From assembly GCA_038250235.1 (NCBI GenBank), contig JBBSCO010000007.1, positions 1 to 64,000 on the forward strand: a stretch of 64,000 bases of DNA. The letters are read 5' to 3'. Position 1 is the first letter of the stretch; every line of letters starts with the position of its first letter. The notes below the pieces were generated by a model. It saw nothing but the letters and a program-made list of their open reading frames with translations. It ran no database searches and was not told the origin of the DNA. This document shows positions 1 to 8,951 of this stretch, in pieces. The position numbers were made by a program, and so were the translations under genes. The DNA comes from JAAUTS01 sp038250235 (GTDB taxonomy: Bacteria; Verrucomicrobiota; Verrucomicrobiia; Methylacidiphilales; JAAUTS01).

Positions 1-19
1 TGCTTGCCGGCAAGTCGCA

Positions 20-847
20 ATGATCCATCATCTTTTGCAGTTGCGTAAAATCCGGAAATCCACCGCTCTGCTGTGTCTCATCTTTTCCGTGTTTATATCA
101 CGGCTTCCAGCCCAGGATACGGGGGGTTCTGTCTTTGGTCAAAAGGACAACACGGTGGCAGGGTTGATCGGCATCATGTATGATCTGAAACAGAACCAGA
201 AAAGACAACCAACTGGCGTAGACCCGGTTCAGTATCCATCCATTATCGAAGAATTTCTAAAGAAGAACTGGGATGAAAGCGTTCTCAACCGCTATTTTCG
301 TGCGGCGAGGCCTCTTTACACAACGCAGATTTTTATTCCGGTCATGAGTGCAGACGATGCTCCTAAAGCCTTTGACGTGGACAAAGTCATGAAACCCTCG
401 GTCTGGGTGGTTCACTACAAGGGACAGGTTTCTCCTCCGGAAGATGGCAACTACCGCTTTATTGCCTATGCCGATGACGTGATTGCCGTGGGGATCAACG
501 GCAAGACGGTTTGTGAAGGATCGCACCGCGCCTCACCTTTGCGCGTCTGGACAAGTCCAGAAAAAAAGAAGGCCGGTAAGGCTGGCAACGGGGAATTGAC
601 CTATGGGGAATGGATCACCCTAAAGAAAGACGAGCCGATCGATCTGGATGTGATGATCGGTGAACGGCCAGGGGGACAATTCTGCGCTTTTCTTTTGTAT
701 GAAAAACAGGGAACCGACTATCCCCGGCAGGGAGAAGTGATCCGATACCCGATTTTTCAGTTGGCACCTTTTGATACCCCCGTCCGTCCGATCGGCCAGG
801 CCGCACTTTTTTCGGAAGCGGAAAAAGTCTGGAAAGCCCATCAATAG
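20..847 (+). CDS. Secreted PA14-like domain protein, hypothetical
   Basis: 275 residues. The N-terminus has a basic stretch (RKIRKS) and a hydrophobic core ending near VFISRLPAQ, read as a signal peptide cleaved around residue 31. The middle (about residues 125-175) has GNYRFIAYADDVIAVGINGK, the beta-strand pattern of PA14/GLEYA-type sugar-binding folds in which a small displaced ligand pocket follows a 'yrF...dD...v.i.g' motif. It probably acts outside the cytoplasm, possibly binding carbohydrate; that is inference from the motif only. The gene lies at the window edge, so an upstream operon partner cannot be excluded. An upstream in-frame start is unlikely because the signal peptide begins at this ATG. 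Confidence 0.7.
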   Translation: MIHHLLQLRKIRKSTALLCLIFSVFISRLPAQDTGGSVFGQKDNTVAGLIGIMYDLKQNQKRQPTGVDPVQYPSIIEEFLKKNWDESVLNRYFRAARPLYTTQIFIPVMSADDAPKAFDVDKVMKPSVWVVHYKGQVSPPEDGNYRFIAYADDVIAVGINGKTVCEGSHRASPLRVWTSPEKKKAGKAGNGELTYGEWITLKKDEPIDLDVMIGERPGGQFCAFLLYEKQGTDYPRQGEVIRYPIFQLAPFDTPVRPIGQAALFSEAEKVWKAHQ

Positions 848-991
848 AACCTGCCCTCCGTTTCCGGGGATTTATCATGGGAATCGTCATTTCCTCTGGG
901 GGCACAAATCAAGTGCTAATTGTTTTTTCTTCGGAAATTGATCATGAACAATGTGGCGGTTAAAGACGGGGCCGGACAAGGAGTAACGGAA

Positions 992-1711
992 TCATAGCAC
1001 GTTTGACTTCCTGCCCAGGTAGGACTTTCGTTTGCGTTCTGGAAATTTTTCAATGCTATAACGCAGCATGGTTCGGGGCATGCATGAGCCATGTTGATCC
1101 AAAAAGCGGCAGAGGGCCTTTTCATCACGCTTTCCGGCTTCCCGCAACATCCAGCCACAGGCCTTGTGCATGAGATCCTCGTCGTCGCCCAGAAGCATGC
1201 GGCTGAGCTCGAAGGTGTCGTTCAGGTCGCCCTGCCGGATGAAAGCGTAGGTGCTGACCACGGCAATGCGCCTGTCCCAGAGAAGTGTGGACCGGGCCAT
1301 TTTTTTCAAGATCGCCCTGGGTTTGTCCAGAAGCCAGGACCCGGGGATGTGGTAGGCGGATTGATCGACCAGGTCCCAGCTGTTGATCCAACATGTGTTT
1401 GTTAGATAAAGGTTCACGATTTTTTTGCGTTGGGAGTCATCCCCGCGCTGGAAATGCCGGACCAGGATCATCAGGGTCAGTAATCGTTCCTCATGGATAC
1501 TGGAATGCAGCATTTTTTCCGATTCTGTCAAAGGAAGGCCATCGGCCAGGGGCAACATTTTCCGGATGGCAGGGATACGGACACCGATAAAACGATCGCC
1601 TTCACCGTAGTGACCCGGTCCTGTTTTGAAAAAGCGCTGCAAAAAGGAAGCGTCTTTGGAGTTGGCCTGTTGGTGGAGTTCCGCGAGAAGTCCGGATCGT
1701 GTCGGGATCAT
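992..1711 (-). CDS. AlkD-like DNA alkylation repair protein
   Basis: 239 residues, the usual size of the AlkC/AlkD family of HEAT-repeat DNA glycosylases, which excise positively charged N3- and N7-alkylpurines without base flipping. The signature is SWDLVD at residues 111-116; the aspartate at position 113 matches the essential aspartate of Bacillus cereus AlkD. IGVRIPAIR near residue 42 and the alternating helical repeats fit the HEAT-like fold. It stands alone: the neighbour upstream on this strand is absent and TerC is divergent on the other side. Function is assigned from family knowledge; substrate range is not readable from sequence. Confidence 0.88.
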   Translation of the reverse strand: MIPTRSGLLAELHQQANSKDASFLQRFFKTGPGHYGEGDRFIGVRIPAIRKMLPLADGLPLTESEKMLHSSIHEERLLTLMILVRHFQRGDDSQRKKIVNLYLTNTCWINSWDLVDQSAYHIPGSWLLDKPRAILKKMARSTLLWDRRIAVVSTYAFIRQGDLNDTFELSRMLLGDDEDLMHKACGWMLREAGKRDEKALCRFLDQHGSCMPRTMLRYSIEKFPERKRKSYLGRKSNVL

Positions 1712-1794
1712 TGGGAGGGACTACCGCTTTTTAGGTCTCCGGTCAAAACCTCTTGTGATTGACGGTTGGCCTTTCCTGACCTAGTTCCAAGGGC

Positions 1795-2529
1795 ATGGAT
1801 TGGATCTCCGACCCGGCAATCTGGATCAGCTTGGTCACACTGACCTTCATGGAAATCGTGCTGGGCATCGACAACGTTGTCTTCATTTCCATCCTGGCAA
1901 GCAAACTGCCAAAGGAAATGCAAAAGAAAGCACGTCAGGTCGGATTATCCCTCGCCCTGATCACACGACTCTTGCTTTTGGCCGGTATTGCCTGGATTGC
2001 GAAACTGACCACGCCGCTGTTTGCGGTTCTTGAACACACGGTTTCGGGCCGGGATCTTGTGCTTTTGTTGGGGGGACTTTTCCTGTTATATAAGAGTACG
2101 ACTGAAATCCACCACAAATTGGAAGGGGACGAAGGTTCTCAGATCGCCAAAGGGGCGGTCACTTTCAGCGGAGTCATCCTCCAAATCCTTATTCTGGATA
2201 TTGTGTTCTCTTTGGATTCGGTCATTACGGCGGTAGGTATGGCTAATGAGCTGTGGGTGATGATGGTGGCGGTGATTCTGGCTCTTGGCTTCATGCTGTT
2301 TTTTGCGGGGGTGATCAGTGATTTTGTCAACAACCACCCTACCGTCAAAATGCTGGCCCTGAGCTTCCTCCTGCTCATCGGTGTTATGTTGGTGGCGGAA
2401 GGCCTTGGCCAGCATATACCCAAAGGCTATATCTATTTTGCCATGGCCTTTTCCGTCGGGGTTGAAATGCTTAACCTGAAGATGAAACGCAAAGTGAAGC
2501 CGGTCGAACTTCGCAAGGGAGTTATCTGA
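1795..2529 (+). CDS. TerC family integral membrane protein
   Basis: 244 residues with about seven predicted membrane segments. The two inverted-repeat signature motifs of TerC/Alx/YoaE proteins are visible: FMEIVLGIDNVVF near residues 18-30 and DIVFSLDSVITAVG near residue 140, each with an acidic residue inside a membrane helix. The family is tied to tellurite resistance, manganese export (Alx, MeeF/MeeY) and metal loading of secreted enzymes. It is 85 bases downstream of the divergent AlkD-like gene and 31 bases upstream of the methyltransferase, so those two may be co-transcribed. The substrate cannot be told from sequence; manganese is the best guess. Confidence 0.9.
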   Translation: MDWISDPAIWISLVTLTFMEIVLGIDNVVFISILASKLPKEMQKKARQVGLSLALITRLLLLAGIAWIAKLTTPLFAVLEHTVSGRDLVLLLGGLFLLYKSTTEIHHKLEGDEGSQIAKGAVTFSGVILQILILDIVFSLDSVITAVGMANELWVMMVAVILALGFMLFFAGVISDFVNNHPTVKMLALSFLLLIGVMLVAEGLGQHIPKGYIYFAMAFSVGVEMLNLKMKRKVKPVELRKGVI

Positions 2530-2560
2530 CCCGCACCCGCACCCGCACTTGCAAGGACAT

Positions 2561-3550
2561 ATGTCTCTAGGTTCAATCGATTTTCATGCCAGCCGCTATC
2601 CGGAGGCTGTGGTGGAGCGGATGAGGCAATCCCTGCGCAGCCGCTGCATGGATCACCAGTTTCATTACGTCACGGAGCGACAGGCTTCACGTTGGCTGGC
2701 CCTGCATGAACGGTATTCGCCCTCCCGTAGGCATGCGGATTGCGGACGGATGTATGAGGAAGCCTTCGACTCCGCTGCCCGGGAATGTTCTGGACCGGTG
2801 CAACTTATTGGCCTGGGCTGCGGTGGCGGCAGGAAAGACGCCAGGCTCCTCAGAAGACTCCAGGCGAACCGTCACTCCCTGCGTTATGTCGCAGCTGATG
2901 TCAGCCCGGCTCTGGTCAAAGAGGCTCGTGAGTACGTCCAGGAATCCCTCGGGATACCTTTGAATGCCACCCGGGGTTTGGTGGCTGATTTTATGTCGGC
3001 CAAGGGTCTGGATGCCTACTGGCGGAAAGGTGGAAAAAGTGACGAGAAGCAGTTGTTTTCTTTCCTGGGCATGATGCCGAACTTTGAACCGGACGAGGCG
3101 CTGGGACTTTTGTCAGGATGGCTTGGGGCAGGGGACATTCTGGTTTTGAGCGCTAACCTGGCACCTGGTGGTGACTACGAGGAGGGCTGCCGGAGGGTTC
3201 TCCCCCAATATGACAACATTGAAACCCGCCACTGGCTGATAACGGTGATGGAGGATCTCGGCGTAACGGTTGGGATTTCGGACGTGGAATTCCGGATTAA
3301 CGACTATCAAGGGGTTAAGCGGATCGAGGCAGACCTGATTATTCCGGAAGACAGCCGGATTGTTTATGAAGGGGTTGAATATCTTTACAATAAAGGGGAG
3401 AGGTTCCGTCTGTTTTATTCCAACAGGTTTCAACCGGCGCAACTGGATCGGATGCTAAAGCTGCATGGTTTTGAAATACTGTGCCGGAGCCTGACAGACT
3501 CGGAGGAGGAAGGTGCCTGGGTGGTGAAGAGGAACACCAACAAAGAGTGA
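2561..3550 (+). CDS. EgtD-like SAM-dependent methyltransferase
   Basis: About 329 residues from ATG 2561; a TTG four codons upstream is possible. An AAGGA sits just before the ATG. The SAM-binding glycine motif is LIGLGCGGGRKD near residue 90, and FLGMMPNFEPDEALGLL near residue 170 corresponds to the FLGSxIGN segment of histidine-specific methyltransferases (EgtD, PF10017). The Arg-rich N-terminal part FHASRYPEAVVERM matches the EgtD helical lead-in only loosely. The IGN motif is changed to MPN, so the acceptor may not be histidine, and no EgtB partner is nearby. The spacer before it contains a CCCGCA triplet repeat. Confidence 0.65.
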   Translation: MSLGSIDFHASRYPEAVVERMRQSLRSRCMDHQFHYVTERQASRWLALHERYSPSRRHADCGRMYEEAFDSAARECSGPVQLIGLGCGGGRKDARLLRRLQANRHSLRYVAADVSPALVKEAREYVQESLGIPLNATRGLVADFMSAKGLDAYWRKGGKSDEKQLFSFLGMMPNFEPDEALGLLSGWLGAGDILVLSANLAPGGDYEEGCRRVLPQYDNIETRHWLITVMEDLGVTVGISDVEFRINDYQGVKRIEADLIIPEDSRIVYEGVEYLYNKGERFRLFYSNRFQPAQLDRMLKLHGFEILCRSLTDSEEEGAWVVKRNTNKE

Positions 3551-3673
3551 ACAAAGAGATCCCGGTGATCGTTTCAGCCCAAATTTTTATAGGCCATTTA
3601 TTGTGCCGATAGTTTTAGGGACGCTCCTTAAAACCACAGTCATTCAACAAGGCCGTCAGACCCACATCTGGGC

Positions 3674-4291
3674 TTACTTCTGCCTGCTCAGCCTTCCTGC
3701 CATGAGCGTGAGGCCGCTGATGTTGAAGGGCAGGATGTCCAGTATGAGTCCGGGGTCGGCCTGGATTTCGGGAAATAATTCCTGACTGACAAAGGTTTCG
3801 CGATGGCCGGCCAGATCTTCCCCCAGCTTGGAGGCCAGGTTGACGGGATTGCCGAAAAAATCATGACCGGGTATCCAGAGGATACGTCCGCTGGCGATGC
3901 CGATGCTGACCACGACATCGTCCACATCCGGCAGGCCATTGGCCAGGTATTGAAAGGTGTCGTGGATGGCCAGGGCGCAATGGACGGCGTCCATGCCGTG
4001 CTGGAAAACTGCATAGGCATTATCGGCTTCAAATTTGACCAACTGCCCGTTGTGCTGCTCCAGCAGCGGGGCCACGATTTTCTGCATGTAACGGATTTTC
4101 CGGAGAAAAAAGAGCAGGCCGTATTTCTGGACCTTGGTGGTGAAGCCAGCCATATCGAGGATGAGAACCGTCTTTTCCGCCCCGAAGCGGCTCCAGAGTT
4201 CCGCTTCCAGGGCCTCACGCTGTTCCGGACTGGAATCATTGCAGGCGTCGAGGCGAGCGTAGAATTCCTGCATGTAGTGGTCGAAGGACAT
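3674..4291 (-). CDS. Stand-alone class III nucleotidyl cyclase-like domain protein
   Basis: 205 residues, almost all of it one class III cyclase domain preceded by a short helical N-terminus. Matches to the family are LILDMAGFT (the metal-binding Asp strand, normally FxDIxGFT), GQLVKFEADNAYAVF (normally GDxxMAxF region), and GNPVNLASKLGED (the GxxVNxAxRL segment). The second metal-binding Asp is retained as EADN, but the GD pair before it is altered and the transition-state Arg is not evident in the final motif. It may be a degenerate or substrate-shifted cyclase. No sensor or membrane domain is attached. A second cyclase of canonical sequence lies at 24478-26694. Confidence 0.7.
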   Translation of the reverse strand: MSFDHYMQEFYARLDACNDSSPEQREALEAELWSRFGAEKTVLILDMAGFTTKVQKYGLLFFLRKIRYMQKIVAPLLEQHNGQLVKFEADNAYAVFQHGMDAVHCALAIHDTFQYLANGLPDVDDVVVSIGIASGRILWIPGHDFFGNPVNLASKLGEDLAGHRETFVSQELFPEIQADPGLILDILPFNISGLTLMAGRLSRQK

Positions 4292-4382
4292 GAGGAATGT
4301 TTACCATGGAGACATGGAGGCAAGGAGTAAAAAGTGAGGGGAATTTTTTGCGAAAAAAGGGAGTGGAAGCTTTAATATCATT

Positions 4383-5432
4383 TCAGTAGCAATCAACACG
4401 AGGATTGCCGGCGTTGACCAGGTGGCGTTCCGGGGTTTCGGCTTCGAAGGGGGCGTCGCTGTCCAGATACTGGTCGCAGGTTCTGAAGAATGTTACCTCG
4501 TCAGGACAACGGCGGATTTCGTGGAGAAAGTGGTCTTCGGGATCGATTTTCTGGGCGATGAAATTCATGTATTTCTTCATTTTGGCCACGCGGATTTTGC
4601 CGGGCAGGGTGTCGGGCATGGTTTCGCGGTATAGTTTTTCCACGTAGGCACGGAGGTCGCGCAGGGTAGGCTGGGTTTGGACTTGTCCGGTATCGCAGAG
4701 TTCCCGGATCTGGCTGAAGATCCAGGGATTGCGGATGGCTCCCCGTCCGATCATCAAGCCTCCAGCGCCTGTTTCGGAGGCTATTTCCAAGGCCATGGAG
4801 GCACTCAGGATATTGCCGTTGGCAAAGACAGGGCAGGGCATGCGGCGAACGGCTTCGGCAATCAGATCATAGTGAACGGCGGCGCGATACATTTCTTTCA
4901 CCGTGCGGCCATGAACGGTGAGAGCGGAGATGGCGTGGGAGCTGTAGATGTCGAGGAGCTTTGAAAATTCCGCAGGATCATCAAAACCGATCCTGGTTTT
5001 GACCGTGAAGGGAATAGAGATGGCCGCCCGCAGGGCCTTTAGCACGGCGTTGACGTGATCGAGTTGGCGCAGCATGCCGCCGCCGGACGATTTGCGGCAA
5101 ACAATGGGGGCTGGACAGCCAAGGTTGAGATCGATGGCGAGCAGCTTTTCTTTCTGGAGCTTTTCCACGGTGCGGACCAGAGCGGGGATGTCCTGACCGA
5201 TAACCTGGGCAATGACGGGTTTTTGCGCCGGATTGGTGCGGATGGCTTCGAGAATGTGTGAGTCCAGGCTGGAGGTGGAGTGAACCCTGAAATATTCCGT
5301 GAAATAGATGTCAGGCCCTCCGTAGTGGTGCATAATGCGCCAAAAGGGCAGATCCGTGACATCCTGCATGGGGGCAAGCAGGAGAACGGGGCGTTTCTCA
5401 GGAAAAACGGAAGTAAACGACACAGAGGCCAT
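4383..5432 (-). CDS. dus: tRNA-dihydrouridine synthase
   Basis: 349 residues of the FMN-dependent Dus family, which reduces uridine to dihydrouridine in the D-loop of tRNA. Visible motifs are LLAPMQDVTDLPF (FMN-binding start of the TIM barrel), NLGCPAPIVCRKSSGGGML (the NxGCP motif carrying the catalytic Cys, about residues 103-121), VKTRIG, TVHGRT (FMN phosphate region), ANGNI and GLMIGRGAIRNPW. The order and spacing are those of DusB/DusA-type enzymes; I cannot decide the subclass and thus the uridine position. It follows maf on the same strand, separated by an inverted repeat. Confidence 0.93.
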   Translation of the reverse strand: MASVSFTSVFPEKRPVLLLAPMQDVTDLPFWRIMHHYGGPDIYFTEYFRVHSTSSLDSHILEAIRTNPAQKPVIAQVIGQDIPALVRTVEKLQKEKLLAIDLNLGCPAPIVCRKSSGGGMLRQLDHVNAVLKALRAAISIPFTVKTRIGFDDPAEFSKLLDIYSSHAISALTVHGRTVKEMYRAAVHYDLIAEAVRRMPCPVFANGNILSASMALEIASETGAGGLMIGRGAIRNPWIFSQIRELCDTGQVQTQPTLRDLRAYVEKLYRETMPDTLPGKIRVAKMKKYMNFIAQKIDPEDHFLHEIRRCPDEVTFFRTCDQYLDSDAPFEAETPERHLVNAGNPRVDCY

Positions 5433-5434
5433 TA

Positions 5435-5522
5435 AACAGAAGTCAACGAAGGGAACGAAGTTTTTAATTTCTTAAAAAAAGACCGGCTGTACGGTGCCTG
5501 GTTACCTTCGTTATCTTCTATT
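5435..5522. repeat. Intergenic inverted repeat between maf and dus
   Basis: The 89 bases between the dus start codon and the maf stop codon are bracketed by imperfect inverted arms. The left arm (5435-5460) reads AACAGAAGTCAACGAAGG and continues with GAACGAAG; the right arm (5501-5522) is its near reverse complement. The maf stop codon touches the right arm. A long hairpin in the maf-dus transcript is predicted. The same layout, with a different arm sequence, occurs between nusB and ftsY at 55978-56080. Confidence 0.7.
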
Positions 5523-6091
5523 CAACGCAACTCTGACCACCATTGGTTGACGATTTCCATGGGGAGGCCGATGACATTGGTTTTGGAGCCTTCAATTCTT
5601 TCGACAACATCGTAGCCGTGTTCCTGAAAGGCGTAGGCTCCGGCCTTGTCCAGGACGTGTACTTTGGCCAGATAAGCCGTGATGGCGGCATCATCCAAGG
5701 GGCGAAATGTGACATGGGTGCGGGCCACGTGTTCATGCATGATTTTTTGTTGAACTTTGAGCCAGACCGCTGCGGTGATGACTTCGTGTGTCTTGTTGCT
5801 GAGCCAGCCCAGCATTTGCCGTGCTTGGGCCAGGTCGGCAGGTTTCCCCAGGGTTTTTCCATCGCAAAAAACAATGGTGTCCGCGGCCAGGATGACGCCC
5901 TGCGGGTGACGGGGAACCACGGCTTCTGCCTTCAGCCGGGCGTTGGCCTTGGCCAGTTCAATGGGGGAGAGATCGGGGTGGGTTACCGCATCGAATTCAT
6001 CCACCATGGGTGCGTCCACACGGAAAAGGATTCCGGCTTCTTCCAGAAGGTCCTGGCGGCGGGGTGAACTGGATGCGAGAATAAGTTCCAC
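5522..6091 (-). CDS. maf: Maf family nucleotide pyrophosphatase
   Basis: 189 residues, the normal size for Maf/YhdE house-cleaning enzymes that hydrolyse dTTP, UTP and modified pyrimidine triphosphates to monophosphates. The N-terminal ELILASSSPRRQDLLEEAG holds the SxSPRR substrate motif; AADTIVFCDGKTLGKP carries the catalytic Asp and the following Lys-Pro; THVTFRPL and AYAFQEHG complete the signature. It is upstream of dus on the same strand and probably shares its transcript. An early link to septum formation gave the family its name, but the pyrophosphatase role is better supported. Confidence 0.93.
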   Translation of the reverse strand: MELILASSSPRRQDLLEEAGILFRVDAPMVDEFDAVTHPDLSPIELAKANARLKAEAVVPRHPQGVILAADTIVFCDGKTLGKPADLAQARQMLGWLSNKTHEVITAAVWLKVQQKIMHEHVARTHVTFRPLDDAAITAYLAKVHVLDKAGAYAFQEHGYDVVERIEGSKTNVIGLPMEIVNQWWSELR

Positions 6092-6225
6092 GCGATGGTT
6101 TTATCCGCAGGGGACGGGGTTTGAACAGATTATTTTCGGGTCGGTCTGCGGATAATAAAGAAGCCTTATCCAGAGGTCGGCAAGCCTGATCCTTCGACTT
6201 TACCCAGAATGATGTAGTGGAGGAA

Positions 6226-8574
6226 TCAGGGCTTGGTGGCGACGGCGGTCTTCGGTGCGTTTTTGTCGGCGATGGCGATATAATCGCTGAGGATGCGGAG
6301 GGCTTCGCGCAGATGGAGATCGGCGGCAAAGGATTCAGCCGGGGTGGGTTCTTGATCAGGCTTTCCGTCTTCATCCTCGTCTTCTTCAAGACGGGCTTTC
6401 ATACCTGTGATTTTGGGTGCTTCGGTGGTGCCTTCCAGATTGTCGAAGGTGATGTTGAGGATGGACGGGCTGGATTTGGACATGGCCTTGATGGTCCGCT
6501 TGCGATCTACCACACGTTTTTTTTCCGTGGTTTTCTCCAGTTTGCGGTCTTCCTCGTTGAGTGAGATCTTCTTGTCCTCAAGGCGTTTCTTGAGGCGTTC
6601 AATATCTTCAAAAAGCAGTTTGAAATCGGGATCTTTTTCGATGCGGGTTTTGGAATTGTCGGTCAGGAGCCGGAGTGAATTTTCCACGCCTTCATTGACG
6701 ATGCTGAAATTGGCGGAGGGGATTTCATCCCAGGCCAGGGCGTGGGGTAGTTTTTCTTCACCCAGATCCAGGTATTCGTTGATGGAAGGGATGATGATAT
6801 CGGGCACAACACCGCGGTTCTGGGTGGAGTGTCCGTTTGGTAGATAGAATTTCTGGATGGTCAGCTTGACGGCCCCGGCGTCGGGTTTTTTCCCGAAGAT
6901 GGGAAGGATAAAGTTATTGATTTCAGTCACCGTCTGTACTGTGCCTTTTCCGTGGGTGCTTTGATCCCCGACAATGACGGCGCGTCCGTAATTTTGGAGA
7001 GCACCGGCTGCGATTTCCGAGGCGGAGGCACTCAGTTTGTTGGTTAGAACAATCAGAGGGCCATCAAAAACGACGCCGCGTTCCTGGTCCTCGAGCTTCT
7101 GGACTTCTCCCTGAGGGTTCTTGATCTGGACGACGGGACCCCGGTCGATAAAGAGGCCGACGAGGCGGACGGCTTCCCCGAGAAGACCTCCGCCGTTGTT
7201 GCGTAGATCCAGAACCAGGCCGTCGATTTTCTTTGCTTTCAGTTTTTCAATAAGCACGCGGACATCGTCGGTGGTGCCGGAACTGCCCCCGGCATCGTCT
7301 CCGGCCAGTTTTTTATCGCTGATGGGACCGTAGAAAGAGGGTAGGTCGATGATGCCCAGGCGCAGGGTTTCCCCATTGGCACCTTTTTGTTCAATCAATT
7401 TCGCTTTGGCCCGCTGGCTGGTGAGTTTGATTTCATTCCGGATCAGCTTGACCTCATTCCGGACGGAGGAATCTGCGGTCGCAGGAATGACTTTGAGACG
7501 GACGGTGGAGCCTTTTTCACCGCGGATCAGGCGGACGGCATAACGGAGCTTCATGTCCACGATATCGGTATACTCGGCATTGCCCTGGCCAACGCCGACA
7601 ATACGATCGTTTACCTTGAGTCTTTTATCCAGATCAGCCGGGCCTCCTGGAATAATTTCCTTGATGGTGCAATAACCATCTTCGGTGGTGAGAACCGCAC
7701 CGATACCGACAAGGGAGAGATTCATGCCGATGGCAAAATCTTCCAGGGCACTGGGTCCAAGATATTGGCTGTGCGGATCGTAGAGCATGGTCAGGGAGGA
7801 GAGATAGGTCTGAATGACTTCTTCGTCGTCGGTTTCGCCGAATGTTTTGCGCAACTGGGCATAACGTTTTTTCAGACGATCCAGGGGTTCAGCCTCCTTT
7901 TTGTCGGCTAGACGGTCGTTAAGTAGATCGTATTTGATCTTTTGTTCCCAAAAGTTGTCGGCTTCGGATTGGGTGGCGGGCCATGGGGCTTTGCCGCGAT
8001 CCGGGGTATAGAAGTCTTTCTGGCTAAAATCGAAAGGTTTGTTCATGCGGGCGGCGACCCAGTCGAGGCGGGTGTTGAGCCGTTCTTTGAAGACGCCGAA
8101 AATTTCAAAGGCGGGGTCCAGGTCGCCGGAGGAAACTTTTTTCCCGAGATTTCCGCTATATTTTTTTTCAAAGGTTTGGAGATCGCTTTCGAGGAAAAAG
8201 AGGTGGTTGTAATCGAGGCCCTTCATGTAGGCATCGATCCATTCTTTGGATGTCTTTTCATCCAGGGGATGTTTGGCAAAGTGTTGTTCCTGAAGGAATC
8301 GGGCGATGAGTTCTGCGGCCTTCTGATAAATTTCCCGGGATTGGGCGACCTGTTTGGAGTTGGGGGCGCTGCTTGTGTTAGCTGTTGCGACCAGATCGGA
8401 AGAGGGGGCGTTTTCGTTGAGCAGGGTTGATACCGCTTCTTTTTCCTTGGCGGTACAGCCGGTCATGAACGATCCGGGAAGGAGTCCCCACACGAGCAAA
8501 AGGAATGCTATTTTTAAGGAGTGTGCCAACATGATGTTGAGTGGGAACATAACAGAAGAAGAGGATCTTGTCAC
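6226..8574 (-). CDS. prc: Tail-specific carboxy-terminal processing protease (Tsp/Prc, S41A)
   Basis: 782 residues, long for S41 peptidases and matching the Tsp/Prc branch. A hydrophobic N-terminal segment ends at MTGC, a likely lipoprotein cleavage site, so the enzyme should sit on a periplasmic membrane face. After a helical N-terminal domain come a PDZ domain (SLVGIGAVLTTEDGYCTIKEIIPGG and on, about residues 280-360) and the protease domain with KLSASASEIAAG (nucleophile Ser near 519) and HGKGTVQ (Lys near 543). A charged C-terminal region with a predicted coiled coil (about 640-700) follows, as in Tsp. It degrades periplasmic proteins from exposed non-polar C-termini. Start is uncertain: GTG 8574 or ATG 8532. 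Confidence 0.93.
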   Translation of the reverse strand: MTRSSSSVMFPLNIMLAHSLKIAFLLLVWGLLPGSFMTGCTAKEKEAVSTLLNENAPSSDLVATANTSSAPNSKQVAQSREIYQKAAELIARFLQEQHFAKHPLDEKTSKEWIDAYMKGLDYNHLFFLESDLQTFEKKYSGNLGKKVSSGDLDPAFEIFGVFKERLNTRLDWVAARMNKPFDFSQKDFYTPDRGKAPWPATQSEADNFWEQKIKYDLLNDRLADKKEAEPLDRLKKRYAQLRKTFGETDDEEVIQTYLSSLTMLYDPHSQYLGPSALEDFAIGMNLSLVGIGAVLTTEDGYCTIKEIIPGGPADLDKRLKVNDRIVGVGQGNAEYTDIVDMKLRYAVRLIRGEKGSTVRLKVIPATADSSVRNEVKLIRNEIKLTSQRAKAKLIEQKGANGETLRLGIIDLPSFYGPISDKKLAGDDAGGSSGTTDDVRVLIEKLKAKKIDGLVLDLRNNGGGLLGEAVRLVGLFIDRGPVVQIKNPQGEVQKLEDQERGVVFDGPLIVLTNKLSASASEIAAGALQNYGRAVIVGDQSTHGKGTVQTVTEINNFILPIFGKKPDAGAVKLTIQKFYLPNGHSTQNRGVVPDIIIPSINEYLDLGEEKLPHALAWDEIPSANFSIVNEGVENSLRLLTDNSKTRIEKDPDFKLLFEDIERLKKRLEDKKISLNEEDRKLEKTTEKKRVVDRKRTIKAMSKSSPSILNITFDNLEGTTEAPKITGMKARLEEDEDEDGKPDQEPTPAESFAADLHLREALRILSDYIAIADKNAPKTAVATKP

Positions 8575-8649
8575 ATTACAGATGGGAAAGGCCTAAACAA
8601 GTGAGAAGAATGGGTTTTCGCCGGCTTCTTTTTGTGTTAAATCTCCAAG

Positions 8650-8951
8650 ATGCGTTCCTACTGGGAAATTTTGGCTGATCATCTTGCGGAGAACCCGGAA
8701 TCTTTACGCCGTGCACTTAACACTTGGAGGGCTGGAAGGAACGTGGACAAGGGGCCCCGCAAAGGGTTTTGAAGTGGAGACAACATATTCTGGAGGCCCA
8801 GGAAGGATGGGAGGGAATGGATGCCCTGCTGGAATTGCCGCGTGCACCGAGGGAAGCGGACATTCGTATGCGGGACTTTCATCCCTTTGCTGGAATTTTG
8901 TCACGCGGGCAGCGGCGTCAGGCTGCCGAGTTATGCGCTTACAGGCACTAA
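8650..8951 (+). pseudogene. Frameshifted small gene upstream of nucleotidyltransferase-like gene
   Basis: From ATG 8650 a frame reads MRSYWEILADHLAENPESLR and on to RKGF, then hits TGA. In the next frame the protein-like text resumes as LKWRQHILEAQEGWEGMDAL, then MRDFHPFAGILSRGQRRQAA and ends CAYRH at 8951. The two pieces together resemble a conserved small protein of about 100 residues that commonly precedes DUF6036-type genes in this group (recollection, not a search). One missing T in the GGGTTTT run near 8767-8773 would join them. So this is either a decayed gene or a sequencing error. Its end overlaps the start of the next gene by 19 bases, as expected for a coupled pair. Confidence 0.6.

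Noticed and set aside
902..930. Terminator after the PA14-like gene
   Set aside because: A four-base stem before a T run is too weak to report as a feature.
2529..2547. CCCGCA triplet-like tandem repeat between terC and the methyltransferase
   Set aside because: Three short units only, in a 31-base gap; no sign of a functional element.
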